Position numbers and translations under genes: made by a program | Assembly (NCBI RefSeq): GCF_004794105.1 | Contig: NZ_SRYR01000001.1 | Span: 868,001-932,000, forward strand | Reading direction: 5' to 3' | DNA from: Clostridium sartagoforme | Lineage (GTDB): Bacteria > Bacillota > Clostridia > Clostridiales > Clostridiaceae | Length of the DNA stretch: 64,000 nucleotides | Part shown: positions 54,326 through 62,280 of the stretch, piece by piece | Position numbering within the stretch: the stretch's first letter is position 1 | Layout: each line of letters begins with the position of its first letter | The notes under the pieces: generated by a model | What the model was told of the DNA's origin: nothing | The model's database searches: none | Seen by the model: the letters and a program-made list of their open reading frames with translations, nothing else

Positions 54326-56059
54326 TTATATCTTAGCAAATTGACTATTATATAAATTTGAATAAAAACCATTTTGTTTTAATAAGTCCTTATGATTACC
54401 TTTTTCTATTATCTTTCCATCCTTCATTACTAGGATTAAATCAGCTTCTTTAATAGTTGAAAGTCTATGTGCAACTATAAAGGAAGTCCTACCTTCCATT
54501 AATTTATTAAAAGCTCTTTGAATATAGATTTCAGTACGAGTATCTATACTACTAGTAGCCTCATCTAAAATTAGCATTGGTGGCTTTGAGAGCATAACTC
54601 TAGCAATACATAGTAATTGCTTTTGACCTTGTGATAGGGAACTATCTTCTGAAAGAATAGTATCATATCCCTTAGGTAATCTCATAATAAATTTATGAGC
54701 ATGGGCTGATTTTGCAGCTTCTATAACTTCTTCTAAAGTAGCATCTTCTTTTCCATAGGCTATATTGTCCCTAACTGATCCAGAAAATAACCATGTATCT
54801 TGAAGTACCATTCCATAAAGTCCTCTAGTACTTTTTCTAGTTATTTCTTCTACATTAATGCTATCTATTTTAATTTCACCTGAATCTATATTATAAAACC
54901 TCATAAGTAAATTTATTAATGTTGTTTTACCGCAGCCAGTAGGACCTACTATTGCTATTCTTTCACCTGGGTTTACCTTTAAATTAAAATCTTCAATAAA
55001 AGGTTTATTTTCATTATAAGAAAAGTATAGTTTATTTATATCAACATTACCTTCAGCAGTTTCCAAATTAATAGCATTAGCCTTATCAGGAACTTCAGGT
55101 TTTTCATCTAAAATTTTAAAGACTCTACTAGCAGAGGTAAAGGCTGCTTGTAATTCAGTAATAACCCCTGAAATTTCATTAAAAGGCTTAGTATATTGGT
55201 TAGCATAACTTAAAAAGGCTGAAAGATTACCTATAGATAGGTTACCATTAATGGCAGTTATTGCACCAACTATACCAACAGCTGCATATACAATTCCATT
55301 TACAAATCTAGTAAGTGGATTTGTAACTGCTGAGTAAAATTGAGCTTTTTGACCATATGTATAAAGCTTCTTATTTATTTCCTCAAAATTTTCTTCAGCT
55401 CTATCTTCATAAGAAAAAGACTTTACAACTTTTTGATTACCTATCATTTCTTCTACATAACCAGTTAGTTCTCCACGAACCTCAGATTGCTTTCTAAACA
55501 TAGAATTACAAGCTTTAGCTATAGTGGAAGCAGTAAATAATGAAAGTGGAGTTATTATAACTACTAGTAAAGCTATTTTATAATTTATAGTTAACATAAA
55601 AATTAATGTTCCAACTATAGTTATTATTCCAGTGAAAAGCTGAGAGAAGCCTTGTAATAATCCATCTGAAATAATTTCTATATCATTAATGACTCCATTT
55701 ATAATATATCCATGAGAATTACTATCTATATATTTAAGTGGTAATTCATTTAATTTGTTAAATACATCTCTTCTTAAATCTTTAATAGTCTTATAACTTA
55801 CTATATTATTACATCTAGTCATAATAAGCTGAAAAATTGAAGAAAAAATTATAGTCAATAAAAGTAAAATTAGTATATTAATAAGTTTATTAAAGTTAAC
55901 ATTATTAGGTCCTATAATAAAATCTACACCTCTTCCTATAATTATAGGTGCTAATAAAGTTAAAGTTATATTTATAATTGCTGTAATAAAGGATAAAACT
56001 ATATATTTACTATAAGGCTTAGTATATTTTAAAATTCTTTTAAGTATTGCAGTATTCAA
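54326..56059 (-). CDS. ABC exporter subunit with canonical Walker B, second of a heterodimer
   Basis: 577 residues, six membrane helices (about 15-310) and a C-terminal ATPase. Walker A GPTGCGKTTL near 370, Walker B LILDEATSSIDT with the catalytic Glu near 500, but the signature sequence is LSQGQ rather than LSGGQ. Together with its upstream neighbour it makes a type IV heterodimeric multidrug-type exporter, in which one ATP site is catalytic and one degenerate. The gene is 11 nt downstream of 56071-57798 on the minus strand and has its own ribosome binding site with ATG at 56059. The substrate is unknown; drug, lipid or peptide are possible. Confidence 0.92.
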   Translation of the reverse strand: MNTAILKRILKYTKPYSKYIVLSFITAIINITLTLLAPIIIGRGVDFIIGPNNVNFNKLINILILLLLTIIFSSIFQLIMTRCNNIVSYKTIKDLRRDVFNKLNELPLKYIDSNSHGYIINGVINDIEIISDGLLQGFSQLFTGIITIVGTLIFMLTINYKIALLVVIITPLSLFTASTIAKACNSMFRKQSEVRGELTGYVEEMIGNQKVVKSFSYEDRAEENFEEINKKLYTYGQKAQFYSAVTNPLTRFVNGIVYAAVGIVGAITAINGNLSIGNLSAFLSYANQYTKPFNEISGVITELQAAFTSASRVFKILDEKPEVPDKANAINLETAEGNVDINKLYFSYNENKPFIEDFNLKVNPGERIAIVGPTGCGKTTLINLLMRFYNIDSGEIKIDSINVEEITRKSTRGLYGMVLQDTWLFSGSVRDNIAYGKEDATLEEVIEAAKSAHAHKFIMRLPKGYDTILSEDSSLSQGQKQLLCIARVMLSKPPMLILDEATSSIDTRTEIYIQRAFNKLMEGRTSFIVAHRLSTIKEADLILVMKDGKIIEKGNHKDLLKQNGFYSNLYNSQFAKI

Positions 56060-56070
56060 AATGTCACCTC

Positions 56071-57798
56071 CTAATTATTTAATTGAGAAGAATATATTTC
56101 ACTATAAACTTCGCAATTTTTAAGAAGATAATCATGAGTTCCAATTCCAGCTATTTCACCATTATCTAAGACTATTATTTTATCTGAATTCATTATACTA
56201 CTTGCCCTTTGTGATACTATAAGTACTGTCATATCTTTAGTATTTTCTTTTAAATTTTTTCTTAATGCTGCATCTGTTGCAAAGTCTAAAGCACTAGAAC
56301 TATCGTCTAAAATAAGTATTTCAGGATTTCTTACTAAAGCTCTTGCAATAGTAAGTCTTTGTTTTTGACCACCAGAAAAGTTTTTACCACCTTGCATAAC
56401 TTTAGCATTATATTTATCAGGTAAGGAGTTAATAAATGAAGAAGACTGAGATATATTTAATGCATCTTCTATTTCGTTAATAGTTGCATTTTCATTTCCC
56501 CATTTTAAATTATCTAAAATACTTCCTTTAAATAAAACTGCTTTTTGAGGAACTATACCAATAAGTTTTCTTAGGCTATTTAGCTTATAATCTTTAACAT
56601 TAATACCTTTAACTAATATTTCACCTTTTGATACATCATAAAATCTAGGTATTAGGTTTATTAATGTTGATTTACCAGATCCAGTTCCACCAATTATGCC
56701 TATAGTTTCATTTTTATTAATTTTAAAATTAATATCTTTTAAGGAGTATTCATTTGATTCTTCATAAGAAAATGAAACATTTTTAAATTCAATTAGGGAA
56801 TCATTATTTTTCACTTTATTAGTTAAAGTTTCTTTATTATCCATAATAGAAGTATTAATATTTAATATTTCTAAAACTCTATTAGCAGATGTTGCGCCCT
56901 TAGTTAAAATTACAATAAGCTGAGAAAAAACTATTAATGATAATAAGATCTGAGTTATATAATTAATAAAGGCAATAACCTCACCTTGAGTTAATGAGCC
57001 TATATTTACATTAATTCCACCAAACCATAAGATAGCTATTATTGCTAAATTCATAATCATATAAGTAATAGGATTAAGGATAGCAGATATTTTACCTACA
57101 TTAATAGAGGTATTAGCTAAGTCAATAGCTGATTTTTCAAATCTTGATTTTTCTGATTCTTCTTTTGAAAAAGCTTTAATTACCCTAGCTCCTTCAAGAT
57201 TTTCCCTTGTTATTAAAGATAAACTATCTAATTTTTCTTGTATTACCTTATATAAAGGAAGGGATTTACTCATTACTAAGTAAATAACTAAAGCAATAAG
57301 TGGAGTAGCTATTAAAAATATTATAGATAGTTTTAAATCTATTAATAATGCCATAATAATTGAACCAATAATTATAAAGGGACTTCTTGTTCCTAGCCTT
57401 ATTAACATAGCTATACCAGTTTGGATTTGATTAATATCATTTACTAGTCTTGTAATAAGAGTTGGAGTACCTATTTTATCTATTTCACTATAAGATAGTC
57501 CATTTATATGTTTATATAATTTGCTTCTAATAGAAGTCCCTGCTCCTTGGGAAGCAATAGAAGCATAGTATTGGCAAATAATGGCAAATATAAGGCCGAT
57601 AGCTCCTAAAAGGATAAGTACACCACCCATTTTAAATACATAATTAATATCTTTATTATATACACCAATATCAATAATTTTGGCCATAACTATTGGAATA
57701 AATAATTCTAATATAGCCTCAATTAATTTAAATATTGGGCCAAGTATTGATTCCTTTTTATAATCTTTCATAAAATAAATAAGTTTTAACAATAACAT
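56071..57798 (-). CDS. ABC exporter subunit with degenerate Walker B, first of a heterodimer
   Basis: 575 residues from ATG 57798 (AAAAGG a few nt upstream); the frame is open to 57846 but that part belongs to a leader element. Six membrane helices, then an ATPase with Walker A GGTGSGKSTLINLI near 355, signature FSGGQKQRLTIARAL near 460 and Walker B LILDDSSSALD, where the catalytic Glu is replaced by Asp. The Asp marks the degenerate site expected in one half of a heterodimer; the partner at 54326 supplies the Glu. Both NBDs are otherwise intact. Confidence 0.92.
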   Translation of the reverse strand: MLLLKLIYFMKDYKKESILGPIFKLIEAILELFIPIVMAKIIDIGVYNKDINYVFKMGGVLILLGAIGLIFAIICQYYASIASQGAGTSIRSKLYKHINGLSYSEIDKIGTPTLITRLVNDINQIQTGIAMLIRLGTRSPFIIIGSIIMALLIDLKLSIIFLIATPLIALVIYLVMSKSLPLYKVIQEKLDSLSLITRENLEGARVIKAFSKEESEKSRFEKSAIDLANTSINVGKISAILNPITYMIMNLAIIAILWFGGINVNIGSLTQGEVIAFINYITQILLSLIVFSQLIVILTKGATSANRVLEILNINTSIMDNKETLTNKVKNNDSLIEFKNVSFSYEESNEYSLKDINFKINKNETIGIIGGTGSGKSTLINLIPRFYDVSKGEILVKGINVKDYKLNSLRKLIGIVPQKAVLFKGSILDNLKWGNENATINEIEDALNISQSSSFINSLPDKYNAKVMQGGKNFSGGQKQRLTIARALVRNPEILILDDSSSALDFATDAALRKNLKENTKDMTVLIVSQRASSIMNSDKIIVLDNGEIAGIGTHDYLLKNCEVYSEIYSSQLNN

Positions 57799-57828
57799 CA
57801 ATCCTTTTCTTAAAATACATATGTTAGA

Positions 57829-57975
57829 TTTTGCGAAGCAAAACAATGAAGGAATTTAAAAATGAAGAAATGAAAGAACTAATGGGTTTAGGAGGTTCGG
57901 TAGAGTAAAACTTCCTAAACTATATAAGAATTTATCATTATTTAATTTTTTCATTCATAAAATGCTTCGCATTTT
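57829..57975. other. 147-nt palindromic element in the leader of the ABC exporter operon
   Basis: Terminal hairpins TTTTGC-GAA-GCAAAA (57829-57843) and AAAATGC-TTC-GCATTTT (57959-57975) mirror each other, and the interior arms pair imperfectly, with a central GTTTAGGA/TCCTAAAC stem (57886-57893 with 57913-57920). The gap 57799-58132 has no accepted gene; a 20-codon ORF (57846-57908, plus strand) lacks a ribosome binding site. On the minus strand the element lies in the exporter leader downstream of a possible TATAAT near 57990. It is either a MITE-like repeat or a cis-acting RNA. Confidence 0.5.
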
Positions 57976-58132
57976 AAATATTATTATAGCATTTTTAAAC
58001 ATAAATAATAATTGTATTTATGAAAATAATACAGGTAGTATTATTATGTTAAATGTAAGTTAAAACTATAACATATAAATATATTTATGTTAATATTTAT
58101 ATTATTATAATCTGATAGTGGGAGTGTAGTAG

Positions 58133-58930
58133 ATGGATTTTATCAAGAATTTTTTTAAAGGCGTTGCAATTAGTATATCTCAGCTAGTACCAGGAGTTAG
58201 TGGTGGAACAATTGCAATGATATTAGGAATATACGATAAGCTTTTACATGCAGTAAATAATATTTTGAAGGATTTTAAAAATCAATACAAGATATTATTA
58301 CAAGTAGGAATTGGAGCAATAGTAGGAATATTTTTATTTAGCAATATTGTTAAAACTTTATTTGATAATTTCCCTATTCCAATAGGCTATTTATTTATAG
58401 GTGTTATTTTAGGTGGTGCGCCACTTATGTTTAAAAAAGCTACAGTGAAGGGCTTTAATAAGAAGAATATTTTATTCTTAGTTTTGGGTATTATAATAGT
58501 TCTTATGATGGGGACTCCTAATAATGATGCTTCATCAATTATAACTAGCTTAAGTATTTTAAATTTTATTTGGCTTTTTGTAGGTGGAATAGTAGTAGCA
58601 GCTGCACTTATACTACCAGGAATAAGTGGATCTTTTATGCTATTTGTATTAGGTTTATATAATACAGTTATAACTGCAGTTTCACAATTTAATATTCCAA
58701 TATTAATACCTATTGCCTTAGGAGGTATTTTTGGTACTTTATTAAGTGCAAGAATAATTGAGAGCTTATTAATTAAATATCCAGAGCAAACCTATATATT
58801 AATCTTTGGATTTATTTTAGGATCTGTATTTTCTGTTTTTCCAGGGATTGATGGATTAAATAGTGTGATAGGAGTATTTTTAGGTTTAGTAGGATTTATA
58901 TTTACATATTATATAAGTAGAAATGAATAG
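58133..58930 (+). CDS. popT: DUF368 polyprenyl-phosphate transporter (PopT family)
   Basis: 265 residues, about eight membrane helices. The DUF368 signature GVAISISQLVPGVSGGTIAMILGIYDKL at 9-36 and its second copy ALILPGISGSFMLFVLGLYNTVITAV near 160-185 show the internal duplication of the family. DUF368/PopT proteins were recently shown to recycle undecaprenyl phosphate across the membrane, which links this gene to uppS at the window start. ATG 58133 follows GTGGGAGTG. A terminator is downstream. The assignment to the family is safe; function is transferred. Confidence 0.88.
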   Translation: MDFIKNFFKGVAISISQLVPGVSGGTIAMILGIYDKLLHAVNNILKDFKNQYKILLQVGIGAIVGIFLFSNIVKTLFDNFPIPIGYLFIGVILGGAPLMFKKATVKGFNKKNILFLVLGIIIVLMMGTPNNDASSIITSLSILNFIWLFVGGIVVAAALILPGISGSFMLFVLGLYNTVITAVSQFNIPILIPIALGGIFGTLLSARIIESLLIKYPEQTYILIFGFILGSVFSVFPGIDGLNSVIGVFLGLVGFIFTYYISRNE

Positions 58931-58985
58931 AAGATTCAAAAATATAAACTAGATTAATCAGTGTTTTTATTTAAATTGAAATAGA

Positions 58986-59044
58986 ATGCAAAGATGCTAT
59001 AGCAGAAAGGAAAATTAAAGCTACAGTATCTTTGTATTTTTTTG
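58986..59044 (+). terminator. Terminator after popT
   Basis: GCAAAGATGCTATAGC pairs with GCTACAGTATCTTTGT over about 14 bp with a 14-nt loop, then seven Ts. Confidence 0.7.
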
Positions 59045-59142
59045 AATTTATTAACTAGATGCATATAAAATTATATTATAAGTTGTTATTAATATGCAGT
59101 CTTTATCAATATAACAAAAATTATAAATTTTCAGAAGAAATG

Positions 59143-59171
59143 TTTACAAAAACTGGATTGGGGTATATACT
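59143..59171 (+). promoter_or_regulatory. Promoter of the small-ORF cluster
   Basis: TTTACA (59143-59148), 17 bp, TATACT (59166-59171). Leader of about 110 nt before the AAGGAGGT site at 59284. The preceding stretch 59045-59142 shows nothing else. Confidence 0.6.
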
Positions 59172-59296
59172 AATAAAGTAATATAAGTTGTAAGAAAGAT
59201 TTTTCAGTATATTAAGCGATATTTAAAATTTAATATATTTAATAAGAGAAATTATCTAAACAACATAAAATAAATTAAAATTAAGGAGGTAGAGAT

Positions 59297-59411
59297 ATGT
59301 TTATTAATGCAATAACAAATAAAAACAAAACTAAATATACAGGATATTTTATTAGTAGCTCTACCAGTAGGATTAGTTTATAATTTTTTTAGAAAAAGTT
59401 TAAATTATTAA
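59297..59411 (+). pseudogene. Small membrane-peptide gene with a frameshift
   Basis: ATG 59297 has a perfect AAGGAGGTAGAGAT site. The opening frame runs MFINAITNKNK and stops after 28 codons at 59383. One base further on, the +1 frame continues as QDILLVALPVGLVYNFFRKSLNY to a stop at 59411, a typical membrane helix with a basic end. Removing one A from the AAAAA tract at about 59321 would join both into a 37-residue protein. Either a disabled gene, programmed frameshifting, or an assembly error. A terminator follows at once, which favours a real transcribed unit. Confidence 0.55.
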
Positions 59412-59418
59412 GTATACT

Positions 59419-59449
59419 ACCATGAGTTATTATGCTCATGGTTTTTTTA
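59419..59449 (+). terminator. Terminator after the frameshifted small gene
   Basis: ACCATGAG-loop-CTCATGGT followed by seven Ts. Confidence 0.9.
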
Positions 59450-59479
59450 TGCACTTATTTAGTATAAGAGTGATATTTT

Positions 59480-59508
59480 AAAGATCCTGGGTAACTGGGG
59501 TCTTTTTT
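59480..59508 (+). terminator. Second U-tailed hairpin before the next small ORF
   Basis: AAGATCC pairs with GGGGTCTT (one wobble) across TGGGTAACT, then TTTTTT. It lies 31 nt before the AAAGGAGG site of the ORF at 59541 and could attenuate it. Confidence 0.65.
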
Positions 59509-59540
59509 ATATAAAAATAAATTAAAGGAGGAATTGTGAA

Positions 59541-59636
59541 ATGAGTATTTTAAGAAAATCAACAAAAAATCAAAGTGAAATAAGGGAAGGTAATAGAAAG
59601 GGAGGGTTTCTACGTGTACGCTTACGGAAAATTTAA
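59541..59636 (+). CDS. 31-residue basic peptide ORF
   Basis: ATG 59541 is preceded by AAAGGAGGAATTGTGAA. The product has 31 residues, rich in Lys/Arg (SILRKSTKNQ and GGFLRVRLRKI), with no membrane helix. Its 3' end overlaps the next ORF by 23 nt in another frame. No family recognised. The strong ribosome binding site is the main support. Confidence 0.4.
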   Translation: MSILRKSTKNQSEIREGNRKGGFLRVRLRKI

Positions 59637-59829
59637 TAATAATATATTTAATAGCAAAAAAGAAACTATAGAATTTAGAAGATATTGCAAAGATGAAGGG
59701 GTATGCCCAATTCAACTAAGAAAAGAAGCTTATAAATTATATAGTGATAAAAATAAGGAATCATTTAAAGGTATATTGGTATTTATAAAAAAGATAATAA
59801 AGTATAGAAGAAATAGAATATTAAACTAA
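59614..59829 (+). CDS. Hypothetical 71-residue basic protein
   Basis: GTG start at 59614 behind GGGAGGG at 59600-59606. 71 residues, strongly basic, with aromatic-rich YAYGKFNNNIFNSKK at the N terminus, a single VCPIQLRKEAYKLYSD helix region and a hydrophobic/basic ILVFIKKIIKYRRNRILN end. No signal peptide or motif that I recognise. It overlaps the 31-residue ORF, so the two may be translationally coupled. A long hairpin with U tail follows. Confidence 0.5.
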   Translation: MYAYGKFNNNIFNSKKETIEFRRYCKDEGVCPIQLRKEAYKLYSDKNKESFKGILVFIKKIIKYRRNRILN

Positions 59830-59836
59830 TAAAACA

Positions 59837-59916
59837 AAACACTTTCAGTAGTATAAGTAAGTATCCTTGTTACTTTGGTACAAGTCGAAAACTTATATTA
59901 CTTGAAAGTTTTTTTG
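59837..59916 (+). terminator. Long branched hairpin with U tail
   Basis: AACACTTTCAGTAGTATAAG and CTTATATTACTTGAAAGTTT close a structure whose apical part contains CTTGT..ACAAG as a second stem; it ends in seven Ts. It is larger than an ordinary terminator and may have another role as well. Confidence 0.6.
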
Positions 59917-59970
59917 TTAATATAAAGTCCGTAATTAAAACTTTATTCGATGAAAACGAATATCATTTAG

Positions 59971-59999
59971 TTGACAATTGAAAGATATAAGAATATAAT
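59971..59999 (+). promoter_or_regulatory. Consensus sigma-A promoter of the marR gene
   Basis: TTGACA (59971-59976), 17 bp, TATAAT (59994-59999): full consensus. The MarR operator follows at 60002-60015. Confidence 0.92.
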
Positions 60000-60001
60000 T
60001 A

Positions 60002-60015
60002 GTTAGAAGTCTAAC
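60002..60015. promoter_or_regulatory. MarR operator 1
   Basis: Perfect palindrome GTTAGA-AG-TCTAAC immediately after the -10 of marR, covering the start site, placed for autorepression. The same word recurs at 60483. Confidence 0.85.
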
Positions 60016-60033
60016 AAAGTGAGGATGAAATTA

Positions 60034-60465
60034 ATGAGTGAAATAAGACATGTTGGAAGACAAATCAATATACTATCTCATAAAATTAAAAGAAGAATAG
60101 GAAAAGTAGGATTAGAACATGGAATAAGTGGCATGCAAGTAAAAATTTTAGGTTTTATATATACAAATTCTTCAAAGAGAGATATATTTCAAAAAAATAT
60201 TGAAGAAGAATTTGATATTAGAAGGTCTTCTGTAACAAGTGTACTTAACTTAATGGAAAAAAATGAACTTATTAAAAGATGTAGCGTTTCAGAAGATGCA
60301 AGACTTAAAAAAATTATAATTACAGATAAGGGAATTGAGGTAAATAAATTAGTTTATAAAGAAATAGTTAAAATAGAAGAAATTATTTCTGCTACACTTT
60401 CAAAAGAAGAGTTAGATATTTTTATAGGTAATTTGGTAAAGTTAAACAATAGCATAAGCGAATAA
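60034..60465 (+). CDS. MarR family transcriptional regulator
   Basis: 143 residues from ATG 60034, 9 nt after GTGAGG (a GTG at 60019 would sit on the ribosome binding site). Winged helix-turn-helix with SGMQVKILGFIY, NIEEEFDIRRSSVTSVLNLMEKNELIKR (recognition helix and wing, about 50-82) and DARLKKIIITDKG. It probably represses its own gene and the ABC exporter genes downstream, since both have the same palindrome. No ligand can be inferred. 78 bp separate it from the first exporter gene. Confidence 0.93.
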   Translation: MSEIRHVGRQINILSHKIKRRIGKVGLEHGISGMQVKILGFIYTNSSKRDIFQKNIEEEFDIRRSSVTSVLNLMEKNELIKRCSVSEDARLKKIIITDKGIEVNKLVYKEIVKIEEIISATLSKEELDIFIGNLVKLNNSISE

Positions 60466-60482
60466 TTTTATTTAATTATTTA

Positions 60483-60496
60483 GTTAGAAATCTAAC
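60483..60496. promoter_or_regulatory. MarR operator 2, upstream of the ABC exporter
   Basis: GTTAGA-AA-TCTAAC. Together with flanks it shares TAGTTAGAA.TCTAACAAAG with operator 1, with one base changed over 19. It is 48-61 bp before the exporter ATG; no clear -35/-10 is seen around it, so it may act on read-through from marR or on a weak promoter. Confidence 0.8.
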
Positions 60497-60543
60497 AAAG
60501 ATTTTGAATTTCAATAATTATATCAAACAAAAGGAGGAATAGT

Positions 60544-62280
60544 ATGATTAAAAAATTATCTAGCTATATAGCAGAGTATACAAAAGATTCAATTTTGACA
60601 CCTGTTTTTATAGCTTTTGAAGTAGTACTAGAAGTTATTATTCCAGTTTTAATGGCCATGATAGTGGATAATGGAATAGAAAAGGGCAACATGAAATATG
60701 TAACTATAGTTGGAATAATAATGCTGATTATGGCATTCTTTTCATTAACCTTAGGAGCGGCAGCTGGAAGAACTGGAGCAAAAGCTTCAACAGGTTTTGG
60801 TAAAAATTTAAGAAAAGCAATGTTTTACAATATTCAAGACTTTTCTTTTGCTAATATAGATAAATATTCTACTTCAGGACTAATAACAAGACTAACAACT
60901 GACGTTACAAATGTTCAAAATGCTTACCTTATGATAATAAGGACATTGGTAAGAGCACCATTTATGCTTATTTCAGCTATGGTTATGAGCTTTTACATTA
61001 ATTTTAGAATGGCCTTAATATTCTTAGGAGCAATAATATTCTTATCAATAGCTCTATATATAATTATATCTAATGCACATCCAATATTTAGAAGTGTATT
61101 TAGAAAATATGATGATTTAAATGCTAGTGTTCAAGAAAACTTAACTGGAATAAGGGTAGTTAAAGCTTATGTAAGAGAGGAACATGAAATTAACAAATTT
61201 CATAAGGCTTCTAAGAACTTATATGATAAATTTATAAAAGCTGAAAAATTAATAATATTAAATGCGCCTGTTATGCAATTTAGCATGTACACAATACTTC
61301 TTTTATTCTCATGGTTTGGAGCAAAATTTATAATTTCAAACACTATGACAACTGGAGAACTTATGAGTTTATTTGCTTATGCAGGTAATATACTAATGAG
61401 TCTTATGATGCTATCAATGGTTTTAGTTATGGTAACGATGGCTAAATCATCAGCAGAAAGAATAGTTGAAGTTTTAGAAGAAGAAAGCACATTAAAAAAT
61501 GGAGAAAATCCTATATTTGAAGTAAAAGATGGTTCAATAGAATTTAATAATGTAAACTTTAGTTATAGTGATGATAAGGAAAATCTAAGTTTAGATAATA
61601 TAAATTTAAAAATAAAATCAGGTGAAACTATAGGAATTATAGGTGGAACAGGAAGTGCTAAATCTTCTTTAGTTCAATTAATACCAAGACTTTATGATGT
61701 TACGACTGGTAGTGTTAAAGTTGGAGGAATAGACGTTAGAGAGTATGATATAGAAACATTAAGAAATGCTGTATCAATGGTACTTCAAAAAAATGTATTA
61801 TTCTCAGGAACTATTAAAGAAAACTTAAGATGGGGTAATAAAGAAGCTTCTGATGAAGATTTAATTAAAGCCTGTAATGCAGCACAAGCTAGTGAATTTA
61901 TTGAAACTCTACCAGATAAATATGACACTTATATAGAACAAGGTGGAACTAACGTATCTGGAGGACAAAAACAAAGGCTTACTATAGCAAGAGCGCTTCT
62001 TAAGAATCCTAAGATATTAATCTTAGATGATTCAACAAGTGCAGTAGACACTAAAACAGATGCTTTAATAAGAAAAGCCTTTAAAGAATCTATACCTAAT
62101 GTAACTAAGATTATAATAGCACAAAGAATTTCTTCGGTAGAAGAAGCAGATAAGATAATAGTATTAGATGATGGAAAAATTAATGGTTTTGGAACACATT
62201 CAGAATTATTAGAATCAAATGAAATATATAAAGATGTTTACAACGGACAAATGAAGGGAGCTGGTAGTGATGAAGTCTAA
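60544..62280 (+). CDS. ABC exporter subunit with degenerate Walker B, MarR-regulated
   Basis: 578 residues. Six membrane helices, then ATPase domain with Walker A GGTGSAKSSLVQLI near 365 (third Gly of the P-loop changed to Ala, as in this LmrC/YheI-like branch), signature VSGGQKQRLTIARAL near 475, and Walker B LILDDSTSAVDT with Asp in place of Glu. It is the degenerate half of a heterodimeric exporter whose other half starts in its last codons. AAAGGAGG site before ATG 60544. The MarR gene in front indicates drug or toxic-metabolite response. Confidence 0.93.
   Translation: MIKKLSSYIAEYTKDSILTPVFIAFEVVLEVIIPVLMAMIVDNGIEKGNMKYVTIVGIIMLIMAFFSLTLGAAAGRTGAKASTGFGKNLRKAMFYNIQDFSFANIDKYSTSGLITRLTTDVTNVQNAYLMIIRTLVRAPFMLISAMVMSFYINFRMALIFLGAIIFLSIALYIIISNAHPIFRSVFRKYDDLNASVQENLTGIRVVKAYVREEHEINKFHKASKNLYDKFIKAEKLIILNAPVMQFSMYTILLLFSWFGAKFIISNTMTTGELMSLFAYAGNILMSLMMLSMVLVMVTMAKSSAERIVEVLEEESTLKNGENPIFEVKDGSIEFNNVNFSYSDDKENLSLDNINLKIKSGETIGIIGGTGSAKSSLVQLIPRLYDVTTGSVKVGGIDVREYDIETLRNAVSMVLQKNVLFSGTIKENLRWGNKEASDEDLIKACNAAQASEFIETLPDKYDTYIEQGGTNVSGGQKQRLTIARALLKNPKILILDDSTSAVDTKTDALIRKAFKESIPNVTKIIIAQRISSVEEADKIIVLDDGKINGFGTHSELLESNEIYKDVYNGQMKGAGSDEV

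Noticed and set aside
57799-57846. 16-codon N-terminal extension of the ABC subunit at 56071
   Set aside because: No ribosome binding site before TTG 57846 and the stretch belongs to a palindromic leader element.
57846-57908. 20-codon plus-strand ORF inside the palindromic element
   Set aside because: No ribosome binding site or promoter, and it is explained by the element's internal symmetry.
57886-57920. GGTTCG-containing stretch as a tRNA T-arm
   Set aside because: No acceptor, D or anticodon arms can be built around it.
59455-59715. 86-codon minus-strand ORF over the small-ORF cluster
   Set aside because: It lies antisense to two ORFs with good ribosome binding sites and has a low-complexity Phe/Tyr/Ser composition typical of antisense frames in AT-rich DNA.
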